A stretch of DNA of 64,000 nucleotides from Anodontia alba. Taxonomy: Eukaryota > Mollusca > Bivalvia > Lucinida > Lucinidae. The DNA lies in NCBI GenBank assembly GCA_964016985.1, contig OZ024833.1, forward strand, positions 60,153,463-60,217,462, in the 5' to 3' direction. Shown here piece by piece: positions 39,239 to 50,420 of this stretch; position 1 is the first letter of the stretch, and each line of letters begins with the position of its first letter. The notes under the pieces are model-generated. The model was not told the DNA's origin. It saw nothing but the letters and a program-made list of their open reading frames with translations, and made no database searches. The translations under genes and the position numbers were made by a program.

Positions 39239-40671
39239 CAAGAGGCCCACGGGCCACGGGTCGCTCACCTGAGTGACATAGCCACAGCAGATATGCAGAT
39301 GTTAAGCAACATTTTTCCAATCCTGTCATCGCAACTAATGAAAAGATCATCTTTAAGCAGTTCTTTATTTTGAAGAAGAAGATATATGGCATACCAGTCA
39401 ATTGAGCGTGATCATTTGAACAAACTTTAAATGGCAGCCAACTTGGATTTACGATCGGCACGATTTTAGCTATTTTTGATCTACAAGTCACCCCAATGCT
39501 TCCTACCAAGTTTCGAGTCAACTGGCCTTTCAGTTCAGGAGAAGAGGCGAAAAATAGATTTTCAAGATGGCTGCCATGGCGGCCATCTTGGATATCCGAT
39601 TGCAGGATTTTAGCTATTTTTGATCTACAAGTCACCCCAATGTCTCCTACAAAGTTTGGAGTCAATTGGCCTTTCGGTGCAGGAGAAATAGCTAAATAGA
39701 TTTTCAAGATGGCGGCCATGGTGGCCATCTGGGATTTCTGATCAGAACAATTTTAGCTATATTTGATCTACAAGTCACCCTGATGCTTCCTACTAAGTTT
39801 CGAGTCAAGTGACTTTTGGGTTTAGGAGAAGAAGCGAAAAATAGATTTTCAAGATAGCCGCCATGGCGGCCATCTTGGATTTACGATTGGCATGATTTTA
39901 GCTATTTTTGAACTACAAGTCACCCAAATGCTTCCTACCAAGTTTCGAGTCAACTGGCCTTTGGGTTCAGGAGAAGAAGCAAAAAATAGATTTTCAAGAT
40001 GGCTGCCATGGCGCCCATCCTGGTTTTATGATCGGCATGATTTTAGCTATTTTTTATCTACAAGTCACCCTGATGCTTCCTACCAAGTTTGGAGTCAACT
40101 GGCCTTTCGGTTCAGGAGAAGAAGTGAAAAATAGATTTTCAAGATGGCTGCCATGGCGGCCATCTTGGATTTCCATAGGCACAATTTCAGCTATTTTTTA
40201 TCTATAAGCCACCCCAATGCCTCCTACCAAGTTTGGAGTCAATTGGCTTTTCGGTTTAGGAGTAGAAGCGAAAAATAGATTTTCAAGATGGCGGCCATGG
40301 CAGCCATCTTGGATTTCCGATCGGCACGATTTTAGCAATTTTTGATCTACAAGTCACCCTGATGCTTCCTAGCAAGTTTGGAGTCAATTGGCCTTTCGGT
40401 TCAGGAGAAGAAGCAAAAAATAGATTTTCAGGATGGCCGCCATGGCGGCTATCTTGGATATCCGATCGGCACGATTTTAGCTATTTTTGATCTACAAGTC
40501 ACCCCGATGCTTCCTACCAAGTATCAAGTCAATTGGCCCAGGGGTGTAGGAGGAGTAGGCTTTTAAAGCAATTGTTGACGCCGCACAACAGACGACGCAC
40601 AACACACGACGGACGACGGACATTGACTGACCACAATAGCTCACCATGAGCACATCGTGCTCAGGTGAGCT
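39239..40671 (+). repeat. Cac element 3
   Basis: Start AGAGGCCCACGGGCCACGGG, end ATCGTGCTCAGGTGAGCT. About seven ~145-bp monomers. The first ~600 bp are nearly identical to the start of element 2 (offset 2371 bp), so the two are recent duplicates with different monomer numbers. Confidence 0.87.
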
Positions 40672-40793
40672 AACAACAGAAGCAACTGCTGATAACTAGT
40701 AAACAGCAGAAATAACTGCTGATAACTAGTAAACAACATAAGCAATTGCAGAAAAACAGAAAACAACAGAGGCAACTGATGATAACCAGTAAA
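40672..40793 (+). repeat. 30-bp minisatellite, block 3
   Basis: AACAGAAGCAACTGCTGATA and AACAGCAGAAATAACTGC variants. Near-identical to block 4. Confidence 0.88.
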
Positions 40794-41322
40794 CAAGAGG
40801 CCCACGGGCCACAACTTGCACATCTGAGTGAAACCACCATTGATTTTAGCTATTTTTGATCTACAAGTCACCCCGATGCAAGTTTGGAGTCAACTGGCCT
40901 TTCGGTTCAGGAGAAGAAGCGAAAAATAGATTTTCAAGATGGCGGCCATGGCGGCCATCTTGGATTTCTGATTGGCACGATTTTAGCTATTTTTGATCTA
41001 CAAGTCACCCTGATAGTTCCTAGCAAGTTTGGAGTCAATTGGCCTTTTGGTTCAGGAGAAGAAGCGAAAAATAGATTTTCAAGATGGCAGCCATGGCGGC
41101 CATCTTGGATTTCCGATCGGAACGATTTTAGCTATTTTTGATTTACAAGTCACCCCGATGCTTCCTACCAAGTATCAAGTCAATTGGCCCAGGGGTGTAG
41201 GAGGAGTAGGCTTTTAAAGCAATTGTTGACGCCGCACAACAGACGACGCACAACACACGACGGAAGACGGACATTGACTGACCACAATAGCTCACCATGA
41301 GCACATCGTGCTCAGGTGAGCT
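40794..41322 (+). repeat. Cac element 4, short (two to three monomers)
   Basis: AGAGGCCCACGGGCCACAAC and CACATCTGAGTGAAACC at the start, normal terminal stem-loop at the end. The GCTCACCTGAG motif of the start is mutated to GCACATCTGAG. Confidence 0.85.
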
Positions 41323-41444
41323 AACAACAGAAGCAACTGCTGATAACTAGTAAACAGCAGAAATAACTGCTGATAACTAGTAAACAACATAAGCAATTGC
41401 TGAAAAACAGAAAACAACAGAGGCAACTGATGATAACCAGTAAA
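41323..41444 (+). repeat. 30-bp minisatellite, block 4
   Basis: A near-copy of block 3, 651 bp further on, with one telling difference (AATTGCTG here, AATTGCAG there). Confidence 0.88.
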
Positions 41445-42369
41445 CAAGAGGCCCACGGGCCACAACTTGCACATCTGAGTGAAACCACCATTGCACATAT
41501 GCAGATGGCATGCAACCTTTTTCCAGTACTCTTATGACAAGGCAATGGCTTAAACAGTTTTTGAGATATCTTGCTTACAAGGTTAAAATGCTGAAATTTT
41601 CAAAATGCCATAAGTAAAAACAAGTCACCCTGATACTTCCTACCAAGTTTGGAGTCAATTGGCCTTTTGGCCCAGGAAATGAAGTGAAAAGTAGATTTTC
41701 AAGATGGCGGCCATGGCAGCCATCTTGGATTTCCAATCGGAATGATTTTAGCTATTTTTAATCTACAAGTCATCCCGATGCTTCCTACCAAGTTTCCAGT
41801 CAATTGGCATTTGGGTTTAGCAGAAGAAGCAAAAAATAGATTTTCAAGATGGCCACCGCCATGTCGGCCATCTTGGATTTACGACTGCCACGATTTTAGC
41901 TATTTTTGATCTACAAGTCACCCCAATGCCTCCTACGAACTTTCGAGTCAACTGGCATTTCGGTGCAGTAGAAGAAGCGAAAAATAGATTTTCAAGATGG
42001 CGGCCATCTTGGATTTCTGATCGGAATGATTTTAGCTATTTTTGATCTACAAGTCACCCTGATGCTTCCCACTAAGTTTCAAGTCAATTGACTTTTAGGT
42101 TTAGGAGAAGATGCGAAAAATAGATTTTCAAGATGGCTATCATGGCGGCCATCTTGGATTATTGATCGGCACGATTTTAGCTGTTTTGATCTACAAGTCA
42201 TCCCAATGCTTCTTAGCAAGTTTGGAGTCAGTTGGCCTTTCGGTTCAGGAGAAGAAGCGAAAAATAGATTTTCATGGCGGCCATCTTGGATTTCCAATCG
42301 GCACGATTTTAGCTATTTTTTTATCTATAAGTCACCCCAATGCTTCCTAACCAGTTTGGAGTCAATTGG

Positions 42370-42662
42370 TTTTTGATTGATTGTGTTGGGTTTAACGACA
42401 CGTCAACCCTTGAGGGTCATTTTGTGTCGTCTCCCAGAGAATGGGAGAAAAGAGATAGAAGATAGTAGAGGAGATGAAAGAGAGGGACAGGGAAGAAAGA
42501 GGAACAGGAATGAAAGTGAAGAAACAGAAGAAATAAAAACATTCCCCCTCTACCCTTACCCACTACAAGGATAGCAGGCCTTGCCCAGCTGTAAGCCATT
42601 ATCAGTTGGACGCCCCAGTGATGTAAGATACACAGCACCTTCGCACCACCCGACCACCCCCT
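42370..42662 (-). mobile_element. SINE-J with TSD, inside Cac 5a
   Basis: TTTTGATTGATTGTGTTGGG to CACCCGACCACCCC. The 12-bp duplication GGAGTCAATTGG lies at 42358-42369 and 42663-42674 and is part of the host monomer. Two one-base deletions break the internal open frame. Confidence 0.9.
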
Positions 42663-42987
42663 GGAGTCAATTGGCTTTTGGGTTTAGGAGTAGAAGCGAA
42701 AAATAGATTTTCAAGATGGCTGCCATGGCGGCCATCTTGGATTACTGATCGGCACGATTTTAGCTATTTTTGATCTACAAGTCACCCTGATGCTTCCTAG
42801 CAAGTTTGGAGTCAATTGGCCTTTCAGTTCAGGAGAAGCGAAAAATAGATTTTCAAGATGGCAGCCATGGTGGCCATCTTGGATATCCGATCGGAAGGAT
42901 TTTAGCTATTTTTGATCTACAAGTAACCCTGATGCATCCTACCATGTATCGAGTCAATTGGCCCAAGGGGGTAGGAGAAGTAGGCTT

Positions 42988-43201
42988 TTAACCCTTGTCC
43001 TGCTGAACCCAAATATGCCCTGCCTTTGCAAACAGTGTAGATCCAGATCAGTTGGCTTCTGAAGAAGCCAACTGATCTGGATCTGCACTGTTTGCCAGTC
43101 AGTATTTGAATTTGTATCAACAACCTAGATCAAGTAATCTGATTGGCTGAAAATTAGAAGTGGGCATGGCATCTAAATTTATTCAGCAGGACAAGGGTTA
43201 A
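42988..43201. mobile_element. TTAA-1 inside Cac 5a, with a proven empty site
   Basis: TTAACCCTTGTCCTGCTGAA to CAGCAGGACAAGGGTTAA. Sibling Cac elements read GTAGGCTTTTAAAGCAATTG at the same place (38928, 40554, 41207). Here that sequence is split exactly at TTAA, which is present on both sides. Confidence 0.95.
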
Positions 43202-43306
43202 AGCAATTGTTGACGCTGCATGTCGCATGACGCACGACTCATGACGGACGACAGACATCAACTGACCACAATAGCTCACCATGAGCACTTCATGCTCAGA
43301 TGAGCT

Positions 43307-44476
43307 AAAAATTTGAGCGAATTTGGCTAAGTGGCTTCAAAGGAGAAGTCGTCTGAAATTCTCAACAATTTTCCCATACAAATGTTATGGGGCTCATACA
43401 AATGCATAGGGAAGCAAACTTGACCTTGCCGTAAAAAGGTCAAATGTCAGTGTACGACAATCTTTTTAGCAACTTTGGTAGATCTCCTGTCCCCGATGAT
43501 TTGTGCACAGATTCAGCCCCAAGGCATCATCTGTTCTGACGAAGGAGATATTTAAAGGGTTTTACCATATATGGGCATGGCGGCCATCTTGGTCAATGAA
43601 CTGCGACCATTTTAGCAATCTTTCGTTCCCCCCAACTTAAGAAGGCTCAATATGAAATTTGAGCAAATTTGGCTCAGTGGCTTCAGAGAAGAAGTAATTT
43701 AAAATTCTCAACAATTTTCTATTCAAATGTATGGGGCTCATACAAATGCATAGGGAAGCAAACTTGACCTTGCCATAAAAAAGTCAAATGTCAACGTACG
43801 ACAATTCTTTTAGCAACTTTGGTAGACCTCTTGTCCCCGATGATTTGTGCAAAGATTCACCCTAAGGCATTCTCGGTTCTGGAGAAGAAGGTTTTTAAAG
43901 GATTTTACCATATATGGGCATGGCGGCCATCTTGGTCAACGGACTGCGACAATTTTAGCAATCTTTTGTTTCCCTACCCTAAGGTGGCTCCATATGAAAT
44001 TTAAACAAAATTGGCTCAGAGGCTTCAGAGGAGAAGTCGTTTGAAATTCTCAACAATTTTCCCATTCAAATGTATAGGGCTCATACAAATGCATAGGGAA
44101 GTGAACTTGACCTTGCCGTAAAAATGTCAAACGTCAACGTACGACAATTCTTTCAGCAACTTTGGTAGACCTCCCATCCCCAATGATTCGTGCCCCAAGG
44201 CATCCTCGGTTATGGAGAAGAAGATTTTTAAAGGTTTTTACCATATATGGGCATGGTGGCCATCTTGGTCAAAGGACTGCAACCATTTTAGCAATCTTTC
44301 GTTCCCCCATCCTAAGGAGGCTCCATATGAAATTTGAGCAAAATTGGTTCAGAGGCTTCAGAGGAGAAGTCATTTGAAAATGTTAATGGACGGACCGACC
44401 GACGCACGGACGGACGGATGGACGACGGATGAAAAATGATCACAATAGCTCATCCTGAGCATAGCTCAGGTGAGCT
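43307..44476 (+). repeat. Cac element 5b, ~500-bp monomer type, 5'-truncated
   Basis: Right after the end of 5a the core changes to the type seen at 15418 (CCATATATGGGCATGGCGGC, CTTGACCTTGCCGTAAAAAG), about two and a half units. It ends GACGGACGGATGGACGACGG and CATAGCTCAGGTGAGCT. There is no GGCCCACGGGCC start, so the left part is missing or replaced by 5a. Confidence 0.82.
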
Positions 44477-45187
44477 AAAAACTGTATCAACTGCTGATGA
44501 ACCAGTAAGCAACAGGACCAACTGCTGATAACCAGTTAACAACAGAAGCATCTGATGGTAACCAGTAAGCAACATGAGCAGCTCATGATAACCAGTAAAC
44601 AACAGAAGCAACTGCTGATAATTGGCAAACAGCATAAGCAACTGCTGAAAATCAGTAAACAATAGAAGCAACTGATGATAACCAGTAAACAACTGAAGCA
44701 ACTGATGATAACCAGTAACTAACAGAGGCAACTGCTGAAAACCATTAAACAACAGAAGCAACTGCTGATAACCAGTAAAACAACAACCAGTAAACAACAG
44801 CAGCAACTGATGATAACCAGCAAACAGAAGCCACTGTTGATAACCAGTAAATAACAGGAGCAACTGCTGATAACCAGTAAACAATAGAAGCAACTGCTGA
44901 AAACCAGTAAACAACAGAAGCAACTGCTGAAAACCAGTAAACAATTAAGCAACTGCTAAAACCATTTAAGAACAAAAGCAACTGCTGAAAAGCAGTCATC
45001 AACAGAAGCAACTGCTAAAAAACAGTAAACAACTGAAGCAACTGCTAAAAACCAATAAACAACAGAAGCAACTGCTAAAAACCAGTAAACAACAGAAGCA
45101 ACTGCTGAAAACCAGTAAACAACTGAAGCAACTGCTAAAACCATCTAACAACAAAATCAACTGCTGAAAAGCAGTAATCAACAAGAA
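44477..45187 (+). repeat. 30-bp minisatellite, block 5 (longest)
   Basis: About 23 units of AACAACAGAAGCAACTGC / TGAAAACCAGTA type. Unit variants (CTGATAACC, CTGAAAACC, CTAAAAACC) cluster, with CTAAAAACC toward the right, as expected from local unit duplication. Confidence 0.9.
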
Positions 45188-46195
45188 TATGCTTTTTTAT
45201 GTCTTGTCAAAATATTTAGGACAGTATAGCTTCATTTCTTACCTGCTGAGTAGAACAGGTTTTACTTCACATGATTTTTATTGCATGCGTGGGTGATTTG
45301 TAAAATTTAAGAACCACATAAAACATGATTTATGTAGTAAGATGACAGCTATGAAAGCTTTCCCTTGCAGAAAAGGGTCATGACCAAAACTAGGTATAGG
45401 TTAGAAGGTTATTAAGAGATTTCTCACAACTTAGAATCTGCACTGAAAGATAGGACATTTTCAAAACTGCAGTCTAACAATACAATAAATATTACTCACC
45501 TAATTTCACAACAGCCATCAGACAGCACATGAAAAAGAAAGCAAGAAAATAAACTTTAATTTCAAGAAGTAATTTTGCTCATCCTACACTAAAGTGTAGT
45601 CATCATCCTGGTATTATGCACCTATCTTTGTTTTCCACAAGAGTGAAGGGGTTGCGGTCAGGGGTGGCGAAATTACCACCGTGAGTATTAGACAATTTTG
45701 AAAAATTTATGTCTAATACCTTACCCCTAAGTTCTAATTTTGCATAAAAAATCCTGTGGGTGGGCTCCAATTTTTTTTTTTACTTATTTTCCTGAAGAAT
45801 TTCCAGCTCAGGTATCTAAAAACTCACCCCTAGTTTTCAGTGGTCTGTAAAATTCCCAAGGGCTGGAATGCTTTTGCTGTCTAATCCCCAGGATATCCCT
45901 GCCACCCAAGTCAAGGGGAAAGCACTGATAGATGCATAAAATTTTATGGCTTTGATTTCAAATATACTGAGGAACCTCTTTATAAGAATATTTATGTTGC
46001 ATGGTTCTGGATATAACACACTTTAAAGATGGACCCCAAAAATGATGTGTCCAAACAAAAATGCACAGTTTTTATAGAAAAATAACCATTTGTGGTCATT
46101 TTTCCAATCAATCTATACAATTTTGTTTGAGCACAAAATGGTTGTTTCTTTAACACAATGTTAATTCATTCCTTTAGTTAAGGAATTCATTGCTT
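45188..46195. other. Unassigned stretch, about 1 kb
   Basis: No clear element is seen. GGGGTGGCGAAATTACCACC near 45663 and ATATCCCTGCCACCC near 45892 are roughly inverted and might be the ends of an old element. No coding exon is convincing. Confidence 0.35.
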
Positions 46196-46197
46196 TA

Positions 46198-48533
46198 GTT
46201 AAGATGCTTTTTTCAATCCAAAAGTACTGATATTTTTCTTATTTCTCCACGAAAGCATACGCTGTGGGTACTCATTAGAAGTGCCTCACAGAGGTGCTTC
46301 TACTGAATACCCACAACATATGTTTTCGTGGAGTAATAAGAACAAGAGGGCCATGATGGCCCTGTAACGCTCACCTGAGCAACATAGCACTTTGAGAGCC
46401 TGATCTAGAACTGATCAAGGCAAACATTCTGATCAAAGTTCAAAATGATTAACAAGTAAGACAATGTAGCATGTCTAATGGACTGTGAAATAAAGGTCAA
46501 GGTCAAATATAGATGACTGCACTCAAGAGGCCATGCTAAGATGTATGCATGTACTAAGTATCACTGGCTGTAGGAGCAATACTTACTGAGAAACTGACCT
46601 AAACACAAACACTTCACAAGCACCAAATATCACTCTGTAGGACCAATAATTACTGAGAAACTGACCTAAATGGAAAAACTTAAGAGAGTCACTGGACAGA
46701 AAACTATACATCACCTTGAAATCATCAAGACAAACATTTTGAGCAAGATTCCTGATGATCACTTCAAAAATGTGGCCTCTAGAGCATCAACAAGGTTTTC
46801 CATTGATTTGGCCAGGTGAACTAGTTTTTGATATCAAGTGACCCAGTTTTAAACTAGACCTAGAAATCATCAAGACAAACATTTTGAGCAATATTTATGA
46901 TGATTATTTCAAAAATGTGACCTCTGGAGTGTTAACAGTTTTCTGCCGATTTGGCCAGATCACCTAGTTTTTGACCCCATGTGACCCAGTTTCAAACTTG
47001 ACCTAGAAATCATCAAGACAAACATTTTCAGCAAGATTCATGATGATTGCTTCAAAAATGTGACAGGTAGAGTGTTAACAAGGTTTTCTGCTGATTTGGC
47101 CAGGTGACCTAGTTTTTGACCCCAAGTGACCCAGTTTCAAACTTGACCTAGAAATCATCAAGACAATTATGTTGAGCAAGATTCATGATGATTGCTTGAA
47201 AAATGTGACCACTAGAGTGTTAAAAAGGTTTTCTGCTGATCTCACCAGGTGACCTAGTTTTTTACCCCGGTGACCCAGTTTGGAACCTGACCTAAAAATC
47301 ATCAAGACAAACATTTTGAGCAAGATTCATGATGATTGCTTAAAAAATGTGACCTCTAGAGTGTTAACAAAGTTTTCTGCTGATTTGGCCCGGTGACCTA
47401 GTTTTTGACTCCAAGTGACCCAGTTTCGAACTTGACCTAGAACTCATCAAGACAAACATTTTGAGCAAGATTCATGATGATTGCTTGAAAAATGTGACCG
47501 CTAGAGTGATAACAAGATTTGAGGCTGATCTGGCCAGGTGACCTAGTTTTTTATCCCAGGTGTTCCAGTTTCGAACTTGACCTAGAAATCATCAAGACAA
47601 ACATTTTGAGCCAAATTCATGATGATTGCTTCAAAAATGTGACCGCTAGAGTGTTAACAAGGTTTTCTGCTGATTTGGCCCGGTGACCTAGTTTTTGACT
47701 CCAAGTGACCCAGTTTCGAACTTGACCTGGAAATCATCAAGACAAACATTTTGAGCAAGGTTCATGATGGTTGTTTGAAAAATGTGACCGCTAGAGTGTT
47801 AACAAGGTTTTCTGCTGATTTGGCCAGGTGACCTAGTTTTTTATTCCAAGTGACCCAGTTTCAAACTTGACCTAGATATCATCAAGACAAACATTTTGAG
47901 CAAGATTCATGATGATTGCTTCAAAAATGTGACCGCTAGAGTATTAACAAGGTTTTCTGCTGATCTGGCCCGGTGACCTAGTTTTTGATCCCAAGTAACC
48001 CAGTTTCGAACTTGACCTAGAAATCATCAAAACAAACATATTGAGCAAGACTCATGATGATTGCTTCAAAAATGTGACCTTTAGAGTGTTAACAAGGTTT
48101 TCTGCTGATCTGGCCCAGTGACCTAGTTTTTGACCCCAAGTGACCCAGTTTCGAACTTGACCTAGATTTAATAGAGGCAAACATTTTGAGCAAGTTTTAT
48201 CAAGATTGGGTCAAAACTATGACCTCTAGAGTTAACAAAACTATGACCTCTAGAGTGTTAACAAGTTTTTCCTTTGATTTGACCTGGTGACCTAGTTTTT
48301 GACCCCAAGTAACCCAGTATCGAACTTGATCTAGATTTCATAGAGGCAAACATATTGACCAAGTTTCATCAAAACTGGGTCAAAACTGTGACCTCTAGAG
48401 TGTTAACAAACTAATTGTTGACGATGAACGACGGACGACGGACACAGGGTGATGACAATAGCTCACCCTGAGCTTATGCTCAGGTGAGCTAAAAATATTA
48501 ACCTGATATCCACTCCTATCTAGACCTATGAAT
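46198..48533. mobile_element. HP-4 copy split by a Cac element
   Basis: The left part holds both arms (CACGAAAGCATACGCTGTGG and ACAACATATGTTTTCGTGG) and breaks in AATAAG. The right part resumes AAAAATATTA and ends CTATCTAGACCTATG. Joining AATAAG to AAAAATAT gives the HP-4 consensus exactly. Confidence 0.85.
46343..48490 (+). repeat. Cac element 6 with a different ~146-bp monomer
   Basis: Start AACAAGAGGGCCATGATGG then ACGCTCACCTGAG. End ACCCTGAGCTTATGCTCAGG then TGAGCT. About eleven monomers of GGTGACCTAGTTTTTGACCC, AACTTGACCTAGAAATCATC and GTGTTAACAAGGTTTTCTGC follow each other from about 46800. The GGCGGCCATCTTGG motif is absent. Monomer length is nearly the same as in elements 2-5, although the sequence is unrelated. 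The insertion left no target duplication. Confidence 0.87.
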
Positions 48534-48708
48534 TGTTTGCTTTGGATCCCAGCAAGAGCATTATAAACACGTTGTGATGTATTTCAAACAATTCTTACTC
48601 CTCAACAAAAACACATTTTGTAGAATCTTTATTTAGAAGAATCATCTCCTAAAAGGAAACCAGAGAGATTCTGCAAGTTTATGCACTAATGACGAAGAAA
48701 TAATATAC

Positions 48709-49060
48709 CATATTTCATCTTAGTATTGTGACACCTTATCTTCTTGTCCTAAAATTTGAAATAGTCCACTCTTCTACCGCTTGATGTGACTAGAATACTG
48801 CTGTATGTTTGGCAAACAGTGTAGACCCTGATAAAATGCTGCATTCTGTGGCATCTGATATGGGTCTACAATGTTTGCAAATGCCTATCTGTCCCAATAC
48901 TTAGGGTTTTTATGTTAAGCATGTGCTATGAGGAAACCTTTTAATCTAAATACCCAGAGAAGGTACCATATTTACCCTAAGTATTGGGACAGACAGACCT
49001 GAGCAAACAGAATGCTTCTTCTGATCAGAGTCTACACAGTTTTCAACCTATCCTGAAGTT
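48709..49060. mobile_element. Two HP-5E copies
   Basis: First (to ~48918): GGCAAACAGTGTAGACCCTG with loop ATGCTGCATTCTGTGGCAT and right end GTCCCAATACTTAGGG. Second (from ~48965): TACCCTAAGTATTGGGACAG at the left and a deleted hairpin. Confidence 0.7.
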
Positions 49061-49274
49061 TTAACCCTTCTCATGCTGAATAAATTAAGATGCCACGCCC
49101 ACTTCTAATTTTCAGCCAATCAGACTACTTGATCCAGATTGCTGATATAAATTCACATACTTAATGGCAAACAGTGCAGATCCAGATCAGTTGGCTTCTT
49201 CAGAAGCCAACTGATCTGGATCTACACTGTTTGCAAAGGCAGGGTATATCTGGGTTCAGCAGGACCAGGGTTAA
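49061..49274. mobile_element. TTAA-1, complete reference copy
   Basis: TTAACCCTTCTCATGCTGAA to CAGCAGGACCAGGGTTAA, TTAA at both ends. Hairpin GCAAACAGTGCAGATCCAGA closes on TTGGCTTCTTCAGAAGCCAA. Length 214 bp. Confidence 0.92.
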
Positions 49275-49478
49275 GACACATCAACATATAAGTTGGACCT
49301 GTTCAAATCTAAGAAGTATGTTAATAAGGCGTCAGAGCACCGAAAGAATTCTAACAAACGTCCATGCTCTAATAAACACCCATCCCCCAATCATTTTTCT
49401 CGGAAATACCACCTAATCAGTCAATTTAAAAAAAAAATATTGCTACTACCTCATGCAGTTATAATCTGAATCTACTGT

Positions 49479-49691
49479 TTAACACTTGTCCTACTGAATA
49501 AATTATGATGCCACACCCACTTCAAATTATCAGCCAATCAGATTACTTGATCCAAATTGTTGCTATAAATTTGCATACCTGATGGCAAACAGTGCAGATC
49601 CAGATCAGTTGGCTTCTTCAGAAGCCAAATGATCTGGATCTACACTGTTTGCAAAACAGGGTATATCCGGGTTCAGCAGGACAAGGGTTAA
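49479..49691. mobile_element. TTAA-1, complete
   Basis: TTAACACTTGTCCTACTGAA to CAGCAGGACAAGGGTTAA, TTAA at both ends. It lies 205 bp from the previous copy in the same orientation. Confidence 0.9.
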
Positions 49692-50276
49692 TAAACAAAC
49701 AAACAAGTTCCTTTTTCTTTCTTGGTCCAACTAAAAGATATGAACATGGGATTTTTAGTCCTCCGCCAGGTACTACGATTGTCCTAGAGAGTCTGACACA
49801 TCTTTTGTAATGCTAGTCTATACTATACTTCCATTTCTGATTCTGTTTCTAGCAGTCATCGGAGGAAAACTTGAATATTTCGAAGTTTTTCCAACTGTTA
49901 TCAAACACTGTAGCCTTTAATAAATGCCCACCTCATTTTTTATGAAAGATTATGGTTCTAATATATGTCTGGGAGATAATTAGAATTTTTATGGTATTAT
50001 TGGTAAATTGCTTTCTGTCCTTTGGCTTAATCAGGTGGCAAATTGATTTCAGATTCCTATTTATATTTTCTATAACCGGAACCAATGACTAAGACCTGTC
50101 ATAGCTCCAGATATTAAGAAAGAAATTCTTTTCACCTGACCAGAAAAACGTATCTTGTGTATACTCATAAAAATTCCTTTGTTTATTTGCCGATGTTAAT
50201 TCATATGCATTCAAATTGGTAGGGACAAGGTATATGTTCTTGGCGTACAAAGAAATATACTGTAAATAATATAATA
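49692..50276. other. Mostly unassigned; HP-4 end at 50097-50185
   Basis: CATAGCTCCAGATATTAAG and GTATCTTGTGTATACTCATA mark a decayed HP-4 left half. The rest shows no recognised feature. Confidence 0.4.
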
Positions 50277-50420
50277 TACCGTAAATATATAAATAGTTAC
50301 CGCACCATGCATTTAGGTTTTTCAAAATTACTGGGACAACTTTGGTAAAACATGTATCCACCTATACGTCAAAAAAGATCAGCGAAGGACTTATCAAATG
50401 ATGCTTATGCAATGTTTTTG

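Larger units (their letters stand above)
41445..43306 (+). repeat. Cac element 5a, interrupted by SINE-J and TTAA-1
   Basis: Start AGAGGCCCACGGGCCACAAC, end TGCTCAGATGAGCT. About seven monomers of the 145-bp type survive around a SINE-J (42370-42662) and a TTAA-1 (42988-43201). This copy is older than elements 2-4, with more substitutions and one monomer shortened to ATGGCGGCCATCTTGG alone. Confidence 0.85.

Noticed and set aside
37061..41217. Many plus-strand frames of the QEKKRKIDFQDG type
   Set aside because: These are read-through frames of the 145-bp monomers. They start and stop at the same monomer positions in different copies and shift frame between monomers.
36868..42960. A CRISPR-like array or a centromeric satellite
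   Set aside because: There are no short conserved repeats with unique spacers. Arrays are short, bounded by defined ends and nested in other repeats, unlike a megabase satellite.
44450..45184. Long leucine/phenylalanine-rich minus-strand frames (LLLFTGYQQ repeats, VYWFSAVAS repeats)
   Set aside because: The 30-bp repeat unit is divisible by three, so any stop-free unit stays open. All reflect the minisatellite, not proteins.
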